DNA of 64,000 nucleotides from Betaproteobacteria bacterium (GCA_009778785.1 WRFN01000002.1:124001-188000), one strand, 5' to 3'; counted from the first letter of the stretch, positions 17,367 through 26,124 are shown. Notes: generated from the sequence alone by a model not told the origin. Numbers and translations: made by a program.

Positions 17367-18113
17367 TTATTCGGTAGGCGCCTGCTGACTGGCTGCCCAC
17401 AAGGTTTCGAACAGCGCCTTCTGCAGCCCTGCGAATTCCGCGCTCTGTATTAGTAGTGCGAAGTTTTCCCGGCGTGAAGAGATGTAGGCCACTTTATCGT
17501 CGTAGATGTAGCTGGTCATCGTAAACGGCATTTCTGCTGGAGAAAATCGCACTTCCCGTAATTCCTCGACTGAGCTTGGCCAGATTTCGTTTACCTCTTC
17601 GCTGAGGCTCCTAACCACGCGCAGACGCAAGCCAATAGCGATACGGCGACGGATATGATCCCGCATGAAATCTTCCCCCGGGGAGCCGAGGAGTTCGACC
17701 ATGGAGAGTATGCCGCATAGCGCTCCTGATCGGCAGTTGAGTGTGTCGTTGAGCACCGTAATGATGCCATCCAGTCCCGCATGGTAGCGAATGCGCGGCT
17801 TGAACAGAGAGTGACCATAGATCGCCTGAATCTCCGGCAACACTTCCTCCACCAAGCTCTGACGTTGCTCAACATTACGCATCAGCACTGCTGGATCCTC
17901 TGCGACCACATAAGCCTTGCCCTGCTTTTCAATCTGGTTGAGAAGCCCCTCGTCAATCAGGGCGTCCAGAATATCATAGGCCGTGGTTCGCCCAATCCCT
18001 GCCTGTTCTGCTACGGCGGTTACCGGGGCTTCGCCTAGCTCCAGAGCGGCCAAGTAGAAGCGCCCTTTTTTTCCTGACAAACCGATTTTAGCCAATTGAC
18101 TCAATAGCATCAT
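17367..18113 (-). CDS. TrmB-family transcriptional regulator
   Basis: Sugar- or metabolite-sensing regulator type common in archaea and rarer in proteobacteria. Residues 1-70 form a winged helix (LAKIGLSGKKGRFYLAALEL, AEQAGIGRTTAYDILDALID), then a short coiled segment, then a C-terminal effector domain of about 160 residues including HAGLDGIITVLND. The ribosome-binding site AAGGAGAGGG directly abuts the first ATG, so the second ATG three bases later may be the true start. It is divergent from the ABC transporter-nitrilase operon and likely controls it. Palindromes around TGTCG in the shared upstream region are candidate operators. Confidence 0.82.
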   Translation of the reverse strand: MMLLSQLAKIGLSGKKGRFYLAALELGEAPVTAVAEQAGIGRTTAYDILDALIDEGLLNQIEKQGKAYVVAEDPAVLMRNVEQRQSLVEEVLPEIQAIYGHSLFKPRIRYHAGLDGIITVLNDTLNCRSGALCGILSMVELLGSPGEDFMRDHIRRRIAIGLRLRVVRSLSEEVNEIWPSSVEELREVRFSPAEMPFTMTSYIYDDKVAYISSRRENFALLIQSAEFAGLQKALFETLWAASQQAPTE

Positions 18114-18127
18114 CCCTCTCCTTTAGT

Positions 18128-18145
18128 TGTCGAATAATTCCGACA
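18128..18145. promoter_or_regulatory. Candidate operator palindrome 1 in the TrmB/ABC intergenic region
   Basis: TGTCGAATAATTCCGACA is an inverted repeat with TGTCG/CGACA arms, 15 bases upstream of the regulator start. A half site CCGACA recurs at about 18167. An autoregulatory role is inferred from position. Confidence 0.45.
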
Positions 18146-18259
18146 GATTTTCTGTGTGGAAATTTTCCGACAAAGTAATGAAAATTTTATTTGCCTTATA
18201 TTATTGTGTGGGTAAAAAATGTTGATTGTAATTTACAATGATATTATCTATAAATTGGT

Positions 18260-18275
18260 GTCGATAGATATCGAC
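18260..18275. promoter_or_regulatory. Candidate operator palindrome 2 in the TrmB/ABC intergenic region
   Basis: GTCGATAGATATCGAC has six-base arms and shares the GTCG/CGAC core with palindrome 1. It is about 75 bases upstream of the substrate-binding protein start, where an activator or repressor of the operon would bind. Confidence 0.45.
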
Positions 18276-18349
18276 TTGTCTTGTGATCAAGTAGGGGGGC
18301 GAAATGATCGCTAATTCGATCCATTCTACAACTTGGGAGGAGTATTCAA

Positions 18350-19636
18350 ATGCGTTTCTGGGACAAAATATCTTTCATCACGGCTCTCAATATCGTTGCT
18401 CTCGGCATGTTGGCGTCACCACCTGCTGTTGCGGCCGACCCGATCAAACTGGGACTGGTGGCTTTCTACTCCGGCCCCGTTTCCGGCCCCGTGGGAATGC
18501 CTTCTCGCAAGGGTGCTGACCTCATCATCGAAGCTATCAACATCGGCACCCTGCCAGCCCCATATGCCGGCAAGGGTATCGGCGGGCGAATGATCGAACC
18601 GATTTATGTGGATGAAGCGGTGGAACCGGTCAACGAATTTCGAAATCTGGTTCAACGTCAGGGCGCCGATGCTGTCATTGGTTACTCTTCCTCCGGCTCT
18701 TGCGTGGGGGTAGCGCCCATCGCCGAAGAACTCAAGGTGCTGACATTGTTCTACTACTGCGGTTCCACCCGCACCTTTGAGGAAGGCCCCAAAGAGTATG
18801 TCTTCCGCACCATGAACTCCCAAGACGTAGAGAACATCGCCGCTGCTCGCTATATCCTCAGCATCAAACCCAACCTCAAGACGCTCTCAGGCATGAATCA
18901 GAACTACGGGTGGGGCCAGGAATCATGGCGCGATTTTACGAAGTCCGTTCAAAAGCTGAAGCCCGGGGTGACTATTGCCACTGAACAGTTTCCCAAGATA
19001 TTCGCCGGGCAATACGGCGCTGAAATCACAGCGCTCACCCGTGCTAACGCCGACGTTATCCACTCCAGTTTCTGGGGCGGCGATCTGGACGCCTTCATTC
19101 TGCAAGCGGCTCCACGCAACCTGTTTCAGAAACAAACCGCCGTGCTGACGACCGGCGGTACGGCCATCGATACCCTGACCAAGCAAATTCCGGAGGGCAC
19201 GGTGATTGGTGTGCGGGGCAATGGAGGCGCACTTGCCCCCGCGTCGGCTTTCCATGACTGGTTCCGTGCCGCTTACCAAAAGAAATATGGAGAACAACCT
19301 TCCTTCCCTGCCTATTACATGGCTCAGTCGGTGCTGGCGCTAAAAGCTGCCGGCGACAAGGCAGCTGAGCAAACCAAGGCTGTACCGTCTATGGACGCCA
19401 TCCGTAAAGCGTTATCCGGATTGGAGTTTGCCGCTCCTTCCGGCATCGTAAGCATGTCGCGCCACAAGGGCCATCAAGCGGTCACCGACATAGCCTACGG
19501 CACCTTCAAGTTGGTCGACGGAAAGCCAACACTGATCAATGTCAAGCGCTACCAACCCGAGTGTGTTGTGCCGCCCGAAGGTGTGAAGAGTCTCGATTGG
19601 ATCGAGGCTGGTTTCCCCGGCGCGAAATGTGATTGA
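18350..19636 (+). CDS. ABC transporter periplasmic substrate-binding protein (Leu/amide type)
   Basis: Periplasmic type 1 binding protein that delivers ligand to the LivH/LivM-like permease. The 428-residue precursor has a signal peptide ending near SPPAVAADP, followed by the family opening IKLGLVAFYSGPVSGPVG and two lobes without membrane helices. GGAGG nine bases before the ATG supports the start. It heads an operon of four transporter genes and a nitrilase, so the ligand may be a nitrile, amide or related nitrogen compound rather than a branched-chain amino acid. This is inference: binding-pocket residues cannot be assigned by eye. Confidence 0.88.
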   Translation: MRFWDKISFITALNIVALGMLASPPAVAADPIKLGLVAFYSGPVSGPVGMPSRKGADLIIEAINIGTLPAPYAGKGIGGRMIEPIYVDEAVEPVNEFRNLVQRQGADAVIGYSSSGSCVGVAPIAEELKVLTLFYYCGSTRTFEEGPKEYVFRTMNSQDVENIAAARYILSIKPNLKTLSGMNQNYGWGQESWRDFTKSVQKLKPGVTIATEQFPKIFAGQYGAEITALTRANADVIHSSFWGGDLDAFILQAAPRNLFQKQTAVLTTGGTAIDTLTKQIPEGTVIGVRGNGGALAPASAFHDWFRAAYQKKYGEQPSFPAYYMAQSVLALKAAGDKAAEQTKAVPSMDAIRKALSGLEFAAPSGIVSMSRHKGHQAVTDIAYGTFKLVDGKPTLINVKRYQPECVVPPEGVKSLDWIEAGFPGAKCD

Positions 19637-19690
19637 GAGGTGAGCAGGAGCCGACTCTGTCGGCTCCTGCTCACCTAAAGGTTCCCAAAC

Positions 19691-20590
19691 ATGTCTTTCC
19701 TCTTGTCCATCCTGATAGATGGATTGATCTACGCTTCGTGGTTGTTCATCGTATCGGCGGGCTTGACGCTCATCTACGGCGTCATGCGAGTGCTCAACAT
19801 GGCGCACGGCAGCTTTTACGCTATCGGCGCCTATACCGCAGCCTCTCTGGTGGGCTGGTATTTCAACCACGACGAGTTGCCTGCGTTTGGCAGTTTTGCC
19901 GTGATGGCGTTGGGCGCTATTGCCGTCGGCTTTGTCGCAGGCCTGGTCACTGAGCGTGGTGTATTACGCTTTCTCCGTGGCCGAGACGAAGTCGTGATGG
20001 TGCTGGTGACCTTCGGCTTATTGCTGGTGTACGAGGATTTGATCAAGTTCATCTGGGGCGTACAGTCTTATTACGCATCGCAACCTTATTCGCTGCTGGG
20101 TAGTACCGACATCGGCGAAATCAACTTCGTTAACTACGACTTGGCAATGATCGGTGTGGCCGGTGTGGTAGCCGCCGTTCTCTGGTGGAGCCTCAATCGC
20201 ACTCGGCAGGGAAAACTTTTGCGCGCAGTCATCAATGATCGGGAGAATGCCGTTGCATTGGGTATCAACGTCAACCGCCTGTTCATGGCCACTTTCGCCA
20301 TCGGTGCAGGGTTAGGCGCTTTGGCGGGCGGGTTGTCAGCGCCAGCCATTGCCGTCAACCCGGGGCTGGGTGTAGAGGTCATCGTGCTCGCCTTTGCTGT
20401 AGTGGTTACCGGCGGTTTGGGCAGCGTGGAGGGGGCGTTAATCGGCGCAGTTCTGATAGGTCTTGCCCGAGCTGCTGCTGTCAACTTGTGGCCTGAAGCC
20501 GAACTGTTCGTCATCTATGGCGTAATGGCTTGCGTGCTGGCATTTCGGCCACGGGGTTTGTTCGTGTTGGACAGCGCGAGAAAAATTTAA
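19691..20590 (+). CDS. Branched-chain amino acid-type ABC permease (LivH-like)
   Basis: First inner-membrane permease of the transporter. The 299 residues are highly hydrophobic, begin MSFLLSILIDGLIYASWLFI, and carry the LivH-type blocks LTLIYGVMRVLNMAHGSFY and the EAA-like loop NRENAVALGINVNRL in variant form (NDRENAVALGINVNRLF). It is 54 bases after the binding-protein gene; the ATG follows AAAGG. The last base of its stop is the first base of the next start (TAATG), which couples the two permeases. Confidence 0.9.
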   Translation: MSFLLSILIDGLIYASWLFIVSAGLTLIYGVMRVLNMAHGSFYAIGAYTAASLVGWYFNHDELPAFGSFAVMALGAIAVGFVAGLVTERGVLRFLRGRDEVVMVLVTFGLLLVYEDLIKFIWGVQSYYASQPYSLLGSTDIGEINFVNYDLAMIGVAGVVAAVLWWSLNRTRQGKLLRAVINDRENAVALGINVNRLFMATFAIGAGLGALAGGLSAPAIAVNPGLGVEVIVLAFAVVVTGGLGSVEGALIGAVLIGLARAAAVNLWPEAELFVIYGVMACVLAFRPRGLFVLDSARKI

Positions 20591-21573
20591 TGCGCGCTTT
20601 CGATAAAACGCCGCTCGCCATCGTCGTCGCTACAACGCTTCTGTTGGTCGGCTTCTTTGTGTTTCCCGCATGGCTGAGCCTGATGGTGGTTACCATCATC
20701 GCCAAGGCTCTCGTCGTGGTGGGGGTTGTCGTGCTTATGCGCAGCGGGCTGGTCTCTTTCGGACAGGGGCTGTACTACTGTATTGGCGGCTACGCTGTGA
20801 GCCTGGGTGAGCAAGTGCTGCAAATTACTGATATCTTCGTCTTGCTGGCTTTGGCTATGGCAGCAGGACTTGTTGCGGGCAGTATTCTGGGACTGCTGAT
20901 GAGCCGCTACCGTGAAATCTTCTTCGCCATGTTCAGCTTGGCGCTGTCAATGATCCTCTACGGCATTCTCTCACGTACCCAGAGTCTGGGTAGCACCGAT
21001 GGCTTAAACATCGTTCAGCCCACGCTGTTCGGTATAAAACTGGCGACACAACAAGCCAAGCTGCTGATTTATTTTACTACTTGCGTTCTTGCTGCTTTGG
21101 TTACCTACGCCGTACACCGCTATATTCGATCGCCCTTGGGATACGCAAGCATGGCTGTGCGAGACAACGAGATCCGTGTGGAGTATTTGGGTCTCGCCCC
21201 GAAAAAAGTGTTCTACAGTAACTATGTGATTGCTTCTGTGGTGGCAGCTTTGGGCGGAGCTATCACCGCGTTGAACTACGGCCATGTGCAACCTGATATG
21301 GCTTATTGGTCTCAGTCCGGCGAATTCATCTTTATTGCTTTAATGGGAGGCACCAGCCATGTGGCCGCCGCCTTCCTCGGTTCAGCAGTTTTTGAAACGA
21401 TACGCACCTATGCGCTGGAATTGGCGCCCGATGCTTGGCGAGTGATCTTGGGAGGCGTGCTGATTGCCATTATTTGCTTTCTGCCCAAGGGTCTCTGGTC
21501 TTTAACGCAATTCGGCAAGCGTAGCGGATCGTCTGACTGGGATCGAGTCGTCGATGAGAAGGATTCAACATGA
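20590..21573 (+). CDS. Branched-chain amino acid-type ABC permease (LivM-like)
   Basis: Second permease subunit, 327 residues from the ATG that overlaps the previous stop by one base. It has about eight to ten hydrophobic helices and the LivM hallmark LVSFGQGLYYCIGGYAVSLG, plus the cytoplasmic loop VRDNEIRVEYLGLAPKKVFY that contacts the ATPases. An upstream ATG at 20530 lies inside the LivH-like gene and is not used. The stop overlaps the ATPase start as ATGA. Confidence 0.9.
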   Translation: MRAFDKTPLAIVVATTLLLVGFFVFPAWLSLMVVTIIAKALVVVGVVVLMRSGLVSFGQGLYYCIGGYAVSLGEQVLQITDIFVLLALAMAAGLVAGSILGLLMSRYREIFFAMFSLALSMILYGILSRTQSLGSTDGLNIVQPTLFGIKLATQQAKLLIYFTTCVLAALVTYAVHRYIRSPLGYASMAVRDNEIRVEYLGLAPKKVFYSNYVIASVVAALGGAITALNYGHVQPDMAYWSQSGEFIFIALMGGTSHVAAAFLGSAVFETIRTYALELAPDAWRVILGGVLIAIICFLPKGLWSLTQFGKRSGSSDWDRVVDEKDST

Positions 21574-22349
21574 AACCCATTCTGGAGGTTTCGGATCTCA
21601 ATAAGAGCTTTGGCGCAGTGACTGCGGCGGCCGATATCAACGTGACCATCCACGAAAACGAGATGGTTGCTGTTATAGGATCCAACGGCGCTGGCAAGAC
21701 CACCTTCGTTAATATGGTCACCGGATACCTCAAACCCACCAGCGGACGTATTCAATTTTGCGGCAAGGATATCGCTGGCCGGGCTCCGCGAGAGATCAGC
21801 AGATCGGGCATTTGCCGTTCCTTCCAAGTGGCGCAGTTATTCCCGGAAATGACGATTCTGGAACATATGATGCTCGCTTTCGCTGCTCTGCAAGTAGGGC
21901 TGAAAAATTATTTCTATCCGTTGCACAGCCAAGCCGCCGAAACCCGCGCCTTGGAAGTGCTGGGAGACTTCGGTATAGCAGGTCATGCCAACGCGCGTGT
22001 TGGCGCCTTGGCTCAAGGCGTGCGCAAACTGCTGGACATCGCAATAGCTATGGTCTCGCGGCCACAGTTGTTGCTGTTGGACGAACCTACCAGCGGTGTT
22101 GCCATAGAGGAGAAATTTGCTCTCATGGAAACGGTTATGGGTGGTGTGCGCCAAACAAAGGCCGCTGTAATGTTTATCGAGCACGACATGGAAATCGTTT
22201 CTCAATACGCCAGACGTGTCATCGCCTTCTACGAAGGTCGAATCATTGCCAATGGTCCGACAAAAGAGGTCTTGGCTCATGCTCAAGTACGTGAGTTCAT
22301 CATCGGCGAAATTCAGGAAGCGGCTATCGTTGCAAGCAAACATGATTGA
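21570..22349 (+). CDS. ABC transporter ATP-binding protein (LivG-like)
   Basis: First ATPase of the transporter, 259 residues. Walker A is GSNGAGKTTF at about residue 36, Walker B is LLLLDEPTSG, and the LivG-type helical insert is present (VAQLFPEMTILEHMMLAF). The usual signature LSGGQ is replaced by a degenerate ALAQGVRKLLDIA, a common feature in LivG-like proteins. The C-terminus has the LivG motif GPTKEVLAHAQVREFIIGE. It overlaps both neighbours, so the operon is tightly coupled. Confidence 0.9.
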   Translation: MKPILEVSDLNKSFGAVTAAADINVTIHENEMVAVIGSNGAGKTTFVNMVTGYLKPTSGRIQFCGKDIAGRAPREISRSGICRSFQVAQLFPEMTILEHMMLAFAALQVGLKNYFYPLHSQAAETRALEVLGDFGIAGHANARVGALAQGVRKLLDIAIAMVSRPQLLLLDEPTSGVAIEEKFALMETVMGGVRQTKAAVMFIEHDMEIVSQYARRVIAFYEGRIIANGPTKEVLAHAQVREFIIGEIQEAAIVASKHD

Positions 22350-22989
22350 AATCAGCAACCTTAACGTCGCCATTCAAGGCACTCCCATTCTGCGCAACGT
22401 CAATCTTGTTGTGCCCGCAGGGGGGATGGTCGGACTCATCGGTCGCAATGGCGCCGGCAAAACCACGCTGTTGCGCAGCATCATGGGGCTGCTCAAGCCT
22501 GCTGATGGCTGCATCCAAATCGACGGTATAAACATGACTACCATGGACGGCTTTCGTCGGGCTCACCATCAAGTAGGCTACATGCCTGAAGACCGGCGCT
22601 TGGTGCCGGAACTAACGGCGGCGGAAAACATTCTGGTGCCCGCTTGGGCTACCCGCATGCCCGATCCGAAAGTGCGCCTCAAATGGGTTTATTCACTCAT
22701 GCCGGAGGTAGAGAACCTCGCGTCACGACGGGCGTTGAGTCTCAGCGGCGGTCAGCAGAAGCTGGTGGCTTTGGCGCGGGCGCTCATGGTGGGAAAAAAA
22801 GTGTTGTTGCTGGACGAACCCTTTGAAGGCGTGGCGCCGACATTGTGCAAACGACTGGTTGACGTCATCACGACCCTTAAAAACGAAGGAATAGCGGTGC
22901 TTATCTCCGAGTCCGACTACACTCACACCCACGGAGTCGTGGATCGCTCTTATGTTATTGAGCGCGGTAGCGTTTCCACGGGCTGCTGA
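22342..22989 (+). CDS. ABC transporter ATP-binding protein (LivF-like)
   Basis: Second ATPase, 215 residues from the ATG at 22342, which overlaps the LivG-like gene by eight bases. It opens MIEISNLNVAIQGTPILRNV and carries Walker A GRNGAGKTTL, signature LSGGQQKLVALARALM and Walker B VLLLDEPFEG. It is about 20 residues shorter than standard LivF, ending YVIERGSVSTGC, so the C-terminal family tail is missing or replaced. Completes the five-component transporter. Confidence 0.88.
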   Translation: MIEISNLNVAIQGTPILRNVNLVVPAGGMVGLIGRNGAGKTTLLRSIMGLLKPADGCIQIDGINMTTMDGFRRAHHQVGYMPEDRRLVPELTAAENILVPAWATRMPDPKVRLKWVYSLMPEVENLASRRALSLSGGQQKLVALARALMVGKKVLLLDEPFEGVAPTLCKRLVDVITTLKNEGIAVLISESDYTHTHGVVDRSYVIERGSVSTGC

Positions 22990-23027
22990 GCTTTTCCAAT
23001 TTTAAGCAAAAACGAAAGGCAGTAAAC

Positions 23028-24002
23028 ATGAACACTCTCAGAATTGCGGTTGTACAGGCAGGGTCTGTCGCCTTCAATGTCGAAGCAACTCTGGAAAAAG
23101 CCGAACGATTGATAGCCGAGGCCGCCAGAAAAGGCGCCAAAATAGCCGTTTTCCCTGAGGCCTTTGTTTCAGCCTATCCTAAAGGGCTTGATTTTGGTTG
23201 CCGTGTCGGTCAACGCAAGCCGGAAGGAAGAGAGGACTTCCTTCGCTATTGGTCCAGCTCCATCGAAGTGCCCAGCCCGGCTACCGAGCGCTTGGCAACG
23301 GCAGCACGCGACCACGGCATGTTCATCGTCATTGGAGTGATCGAACGAGCCAGCGCTACACTCTACTGTACGATACTGTTTTTCTCCCCTGAGGGCAAAC
23401 TGCTGGGCAAGCATCGCAAGCTCATGCCCACTGCCAGCGAACGATTGGTCTGGGGCTTTGGAGATGGCTCCACTCTGCCGGTATTCGATACCCCCTACGG
23501 TAAGCTGGGCGCAGTCATCTGCTGGGAGAACTACATGCCGCTGCTGCGTACCGCCATGTACTCCAAGGGCGTGAGCCTCTACTGCACTCCAACTGCCGAT
23601 GACCGCGATACCTGGTTGCCATCCATGCAACACATCGCTCTGGAGGGGCGCTGTTTCGTTCTCTCGGCCTGCCAAGTCATGCGTCGCAGCGACTACCCGG
23701 CAGATTATCCTTTGGCCGATAAGGCCGAGCCAGATACCATCATGATGCGCGGCGGCAGTTGTATCATCAATCCGCTGGGACAGATTCTGGCCGGTCCGGT
23801 TTTCAACGAAGAAACCATTCTTTACGCTGATCTGGATATGGATGACGTGGCTCGCAGCCGGCTTGATCTTGATGTGGTAGGCCACTACGCGCGCCCGGAT
23901 GTGTTCAGCCTCATTGTCAACGAGCGGCCTCAGCCATCAGTGACTTTTATTGGCGAGAAGCTCGCGCCGATGGAATTGAATGAGGTTCCAAAAAATGGAT
24001 AA
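23028..24002 (+). CDS. Nitrilase (carbon-nitrogen hydrolase family)
   Basis: Hydrolyses a nitrile to the acid and ammonia in the cytoplasm. At 324 residues it fits branch 1 nitrilases. The catalytic triad is complete: Glu44 in VFPEAFVSAYPKG, Lys131 in GKHRKLMPTASER and Cys165 in GAVICWENYMPLLR. The ICWENYMP form is typical of true nitrilases rather than amidases or cyanide hydratases. AAAGG lies ahead of the ATG, 38 bases after the ATPase gene, so it is the last gene of the transporter operon. Its substrate is unknown; aryl or aliphatic nitriles are the usual range. Confidence 0.92.
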   Translation: MNTLRIAVVQAGSVAFNVEATLEKAERLIAEAARKGAKIAVFPEAFVSAYPKGLDFGCRVGQRKPEGREDFLRYWSSSIEVPSPATERLATAARDHGMFIVIGVIERASATLYCTILFFSPEGKLLGKHRKLMPTASERLVWGFGDGSTLPVFDTPYGKLGAVICWENYMPLLRTAMYSKGVSLYCTPTADDRDTWLPSMQHIALEGRCFVLSACQVMRRSDYPADYPLADKAEPDTIMMRGGSCIINPLGQILAGPVFNEETILYADLDMDDVARSRLDLDVVGHYARPDVFSLIVNERPQPSVTFIGEKLAPMELNEVPKNG

Positions 24003-24118
24003 GATAACTCCGGTGATTGAGGGAAGCTTCGTGAGGCTATCGTTTTCAGGATGACAACAATAGCGGATCGGTTGAAGACTTGGCACGGTAGAATGTGGGT
24101 AGAGCGCAGCAAAACCCA

Positions 24119-24922
24119 TCATCGTTTTTCCGCAAAATCATCGTTTCCACAAAGCAAAGTTGGAATGGCTGCGCTGCGAGCATAATCAACCAAATCTGTG
24201 GGATAGTAGGAGTTGCTGCGCAGGCCATGATCGTCTATTTTGAGGACGATGGCTGCCAAGGCGATGTCAAAGCACCAATAGCCGAAGTACGCTCCTTCAG
24301 CGCCTTCCAGGCTGTTCGACCAGTAGATAGGTCTGATCTTTCGCTTCCACTGCTGTCCAAAAGTCTGCAATTTTTCTGCCCGCTGCTCGGCAGGAGAACG
24401 CCAAACTTCCAGCAAGGAAGCGTAAACCTTGGGAAATTTACAAGCATCAGCAACGGGTCGGTTTACGTCGCCCAAGGCGCGAGCAGCTTCGTCGATCAAG
24501 GCGTCTTCACCGGGGTGGCGAATGGCGTTGATGACGCGCATCATTTCGGTTGCGTCCAACCGCAGCGCTACCGCGAAAGCGAAAATGGTCAGGGCGTTGT
24601 ACACGGTGTCTAGCGTGATCCGCTCATACATGTCGCGGATGTCTTTCTTGTCGGCTGGCAAGGCATTGTTCACCTGCGCCTGAAATTCCATGGCTTCTAC
24701 CCAACGCCACAGGTCGGGACAGATGGATTCTATGGTATCGCCTCGACCATATTTTAATACTATTAGTTTAATAATGCTGCTTGGCAGATCACTAGCAGCG
24801 CCTGCGCGACCTTCGTCACGGGACAGGGATTGAATGTAACCAACCCCTCTCCTTACAATGCTTTCTTTCCTAAATTCAATCCGTTTGAAAAAATAAGCTT
24901 CGTCTTTGTTAGCATCACGCAT
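24119..24922 (-). CDS. PoNi-type immunity protein (DUF1910/DUF1911), copy 1
   Basis: Predicted immunity protein of the PoNi family, whose members neutralise PoNe DNase toxins delivered by type VI secretion and other systems. From MRDANKDEAYF it has 267 residues: an N-terminal helical DUF1910 part, then the DUF1911 part with AYFGYWCFDIALAAIVLKID and DHGLRSNSYYPTDLVDYAR. I use the second ATG because GGAG lies six bases upstream; the first ATG is part of that site. The last 17 residues (AAIPTLLCGNDDFAEKR) are not in copies 2 and 3 and begin where their shared DNA stops. No toxin gene is nearby. Confidence 0.8.
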   Translation of the reverse strand: MRDANKDEAYFFKRIEFRKESIVRRGVGYIQSLSRDEGRAGAASDLPSSIIKLIVLKYGRGDTIESICPDLWRWVEAMEFQAQVNNALPADKKDIRDMYERITLDTVYNALTIFAFAVALRLDATEMMRVINAIRHPGEDALIDEAARALGDVNRPVADACKFPKVYASLLEVWRSPAEQRAEKLQTFGQQWKRKIRPIYWSNSLEGAEGAYFGYWCFDIALAAIVLKIDDHGLRSNSYYPTDLVDYARSAAIPTLLCGNDDFAEKR

Positions 24923-24972
24923 TGTTATCTCCATATTGTTGCTGTGCTGCGCATTGATTTTTGACCAAGAGA
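24923..24972 (-). repeat. Duplicated leader upstream of PoNi copy 1
   Basis: About 50 bases before this gene, including the GGAGATAACAATG start context, are nearly identical to those before PoNi copy 2 at 26881-26930. This shows that the duplication included the upstream flank. Confidence 0.7.
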
Positions 24973-24979
24973 AATTGAA

Positions 24980-25435
24980 TTATTGCCTTAAAAAAGCAAT
25001 ATATTTCGGATTTTCATCCGAAAATAATTCGACGCCTTCCGTCATATATGCTTGTGTCAGAAAATTTTTTGCAGCATCGTGATCGCCTAACTCAAATAGG
25101 CATTCTCCCAACCTGAGGAGAATATAAGGATTGGCGAGGCCATCAGGGCCGCTGCGCGCATCGAGAAATGAAATCTTCGCAAGTTGAAAATCCTGAAGAT
25201 CGAAATAGGCTTGCCCCAGTGAAGCATTAAGCCATGTCCAAGCTTCCCAATCACTTTGAGGAGATGGTAGCAATTCAAGCGCCTGCTCTAATGGAGCAAT
25301 TGCATTCTGCGGTCGACCGCTTTCAATAGCCTCGTTTGCTTTTTCAGATAATTCAGTAACCCGCTGATAGATTGCATCAGGCAATTCAGGCGACTCGTCG
25401 TCGTTAACGGGGCCTTCAAGTTGATTACCGTTCAT
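24980..25435 (-). CDS. TPR protein, immunity-like, copy A
   Basis: A 151-residue helical protein with tetratricopeptide-type helices (AWTWLNASLGQAYFDLQDF, NPYILLRLGECLFELGDHD) and an ending DENPKYIAFLRQ. This subgroup, with QSDWEAWTW and PYILLRLGECL motifs, is often encoded beside polymorphic toxins and is thought to act as immunity. It is a paralogue of the next gene upstream, whose ending is ENPKYMKFIQEQLRK. Its start overlaps that gene's stop as ATGA. It lies between PoNi copies 1 and 2. Function as immunity is inferred from family habit and location. Confidence 0.7.
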   Translation of the reverse strand: MNGNQLEGPVNDDESPELPDAIYQRVTELSEKANEAIESGRPQNAIAPLEQALELLPSPQSDWEAWTWLNASLGQAYFDLQDFQLAKISFLDARSGPDGLANPYILLRLGECLFELGDHDAAKNFLTQAYMTEGVELFSDENPKYIAFLRQ

Positions 25436-25860
25436 TTTCTTAATTGCTCTTGAATGAATTTCATATATTTCGGGTTTTCTCCAGCAAAGAAACGACGGCC
25501 ACCCATCTCGAATGCTTTAATCAGGTTGGTTCGAGCAAGTTCTTCTTGGCCAGCTTCAAGATATATTTTTCCAAGCAGTTGATAAGGCATAGGATCATAT
25601 GGCCCTAGATCAGATTTAAAAATATTCAAGGCCCATTTTTCAGCGTCCGAATATTTGCCCCATTCCAAATAGAGTTCGGAAACCGTTTTAAGAAACATCC
25701 GAGTCGAATCCCAATCGTATTTCGGTTCGGGGAATAGAGACCAGCTAGCTAGCAGTGCTCGTTCTGCGCTCGCGTAATCACCTTTGGCTTTTGCTTCGCG
25801 GTAAATTTTTCCGTTCTCTGCACGCTTCTCATTAATTTCATCAGGTAACGTTCGGCTCAT
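25432..25860 (-). CDS. TPR protein, immunity-like, copy B
   Basis: A 142-residue protein from MSRTLPDEINEKRAENGK with TPR-like helices (YASAERALLASWSLFP, FLKTVSELYLEWGKYSD, PYQLLGKIYLEAGQEELAR). It shares layout and C-terminal ENPKY motif with copy A and is translationally coupled to it. A longer in-frame start at 25959 gives an N-terminus of low quality (NNRAAGARLGGQRSY), so I prefer the internal ATG, although its ribosome-binding site is weak. Partner toxin unknown. Confidence 0.68.
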   Translation of the reverse strand: MSRTLPDEINEKRAENGKIYREAKAKGDYASAERALLASWSLFPEPKYDWDSTRMFLKTVSELYLEWGKYSDAEKWALNIFKSDLGPYDPMPYQLLGKIYLEAGQEELARTNLIKAFEMGGRRFFAGENPKYMKFIQEQLRK

Positions 25861-26074
25861 GATGCTAAATTCTTCCATCACAAAGGTGGTTGATAAGTAA
25901 CTCCGCTGGCCCCCCAAGCGCGCACCTGCCGCTCTATTGTTTGGCTCATAATCTAACATAATTATCTGGATTCGTCATAAATTCTCTAACTTCTGGTTTG
26001 CTTCAACTTAAATTAAAGGTCGCTAAAAAAACAATAATAAAAAGGGAAATTTTTTTCATATAACTTAGAGGCTT

Positions 26075-26124
26075 AGCATCTTCCGGCAACTCCGCACGAT
26101 CTTCACGATTTCACCCCGCATCCA
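26075..26124. repeat. Duplicated 3' flank of PoNi copy 2
   Basis: The sequence around GGCAACTCCGCACGATC and TTCACGATTTCACCCCGCAT lies directly after the copy 2 stop. It recurs at 27664-27713 after copy 3, and the first part also at 26970-27000. It is absent after copy 1, so the duplicated block has a defined boundary. Confidence 0.65.
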
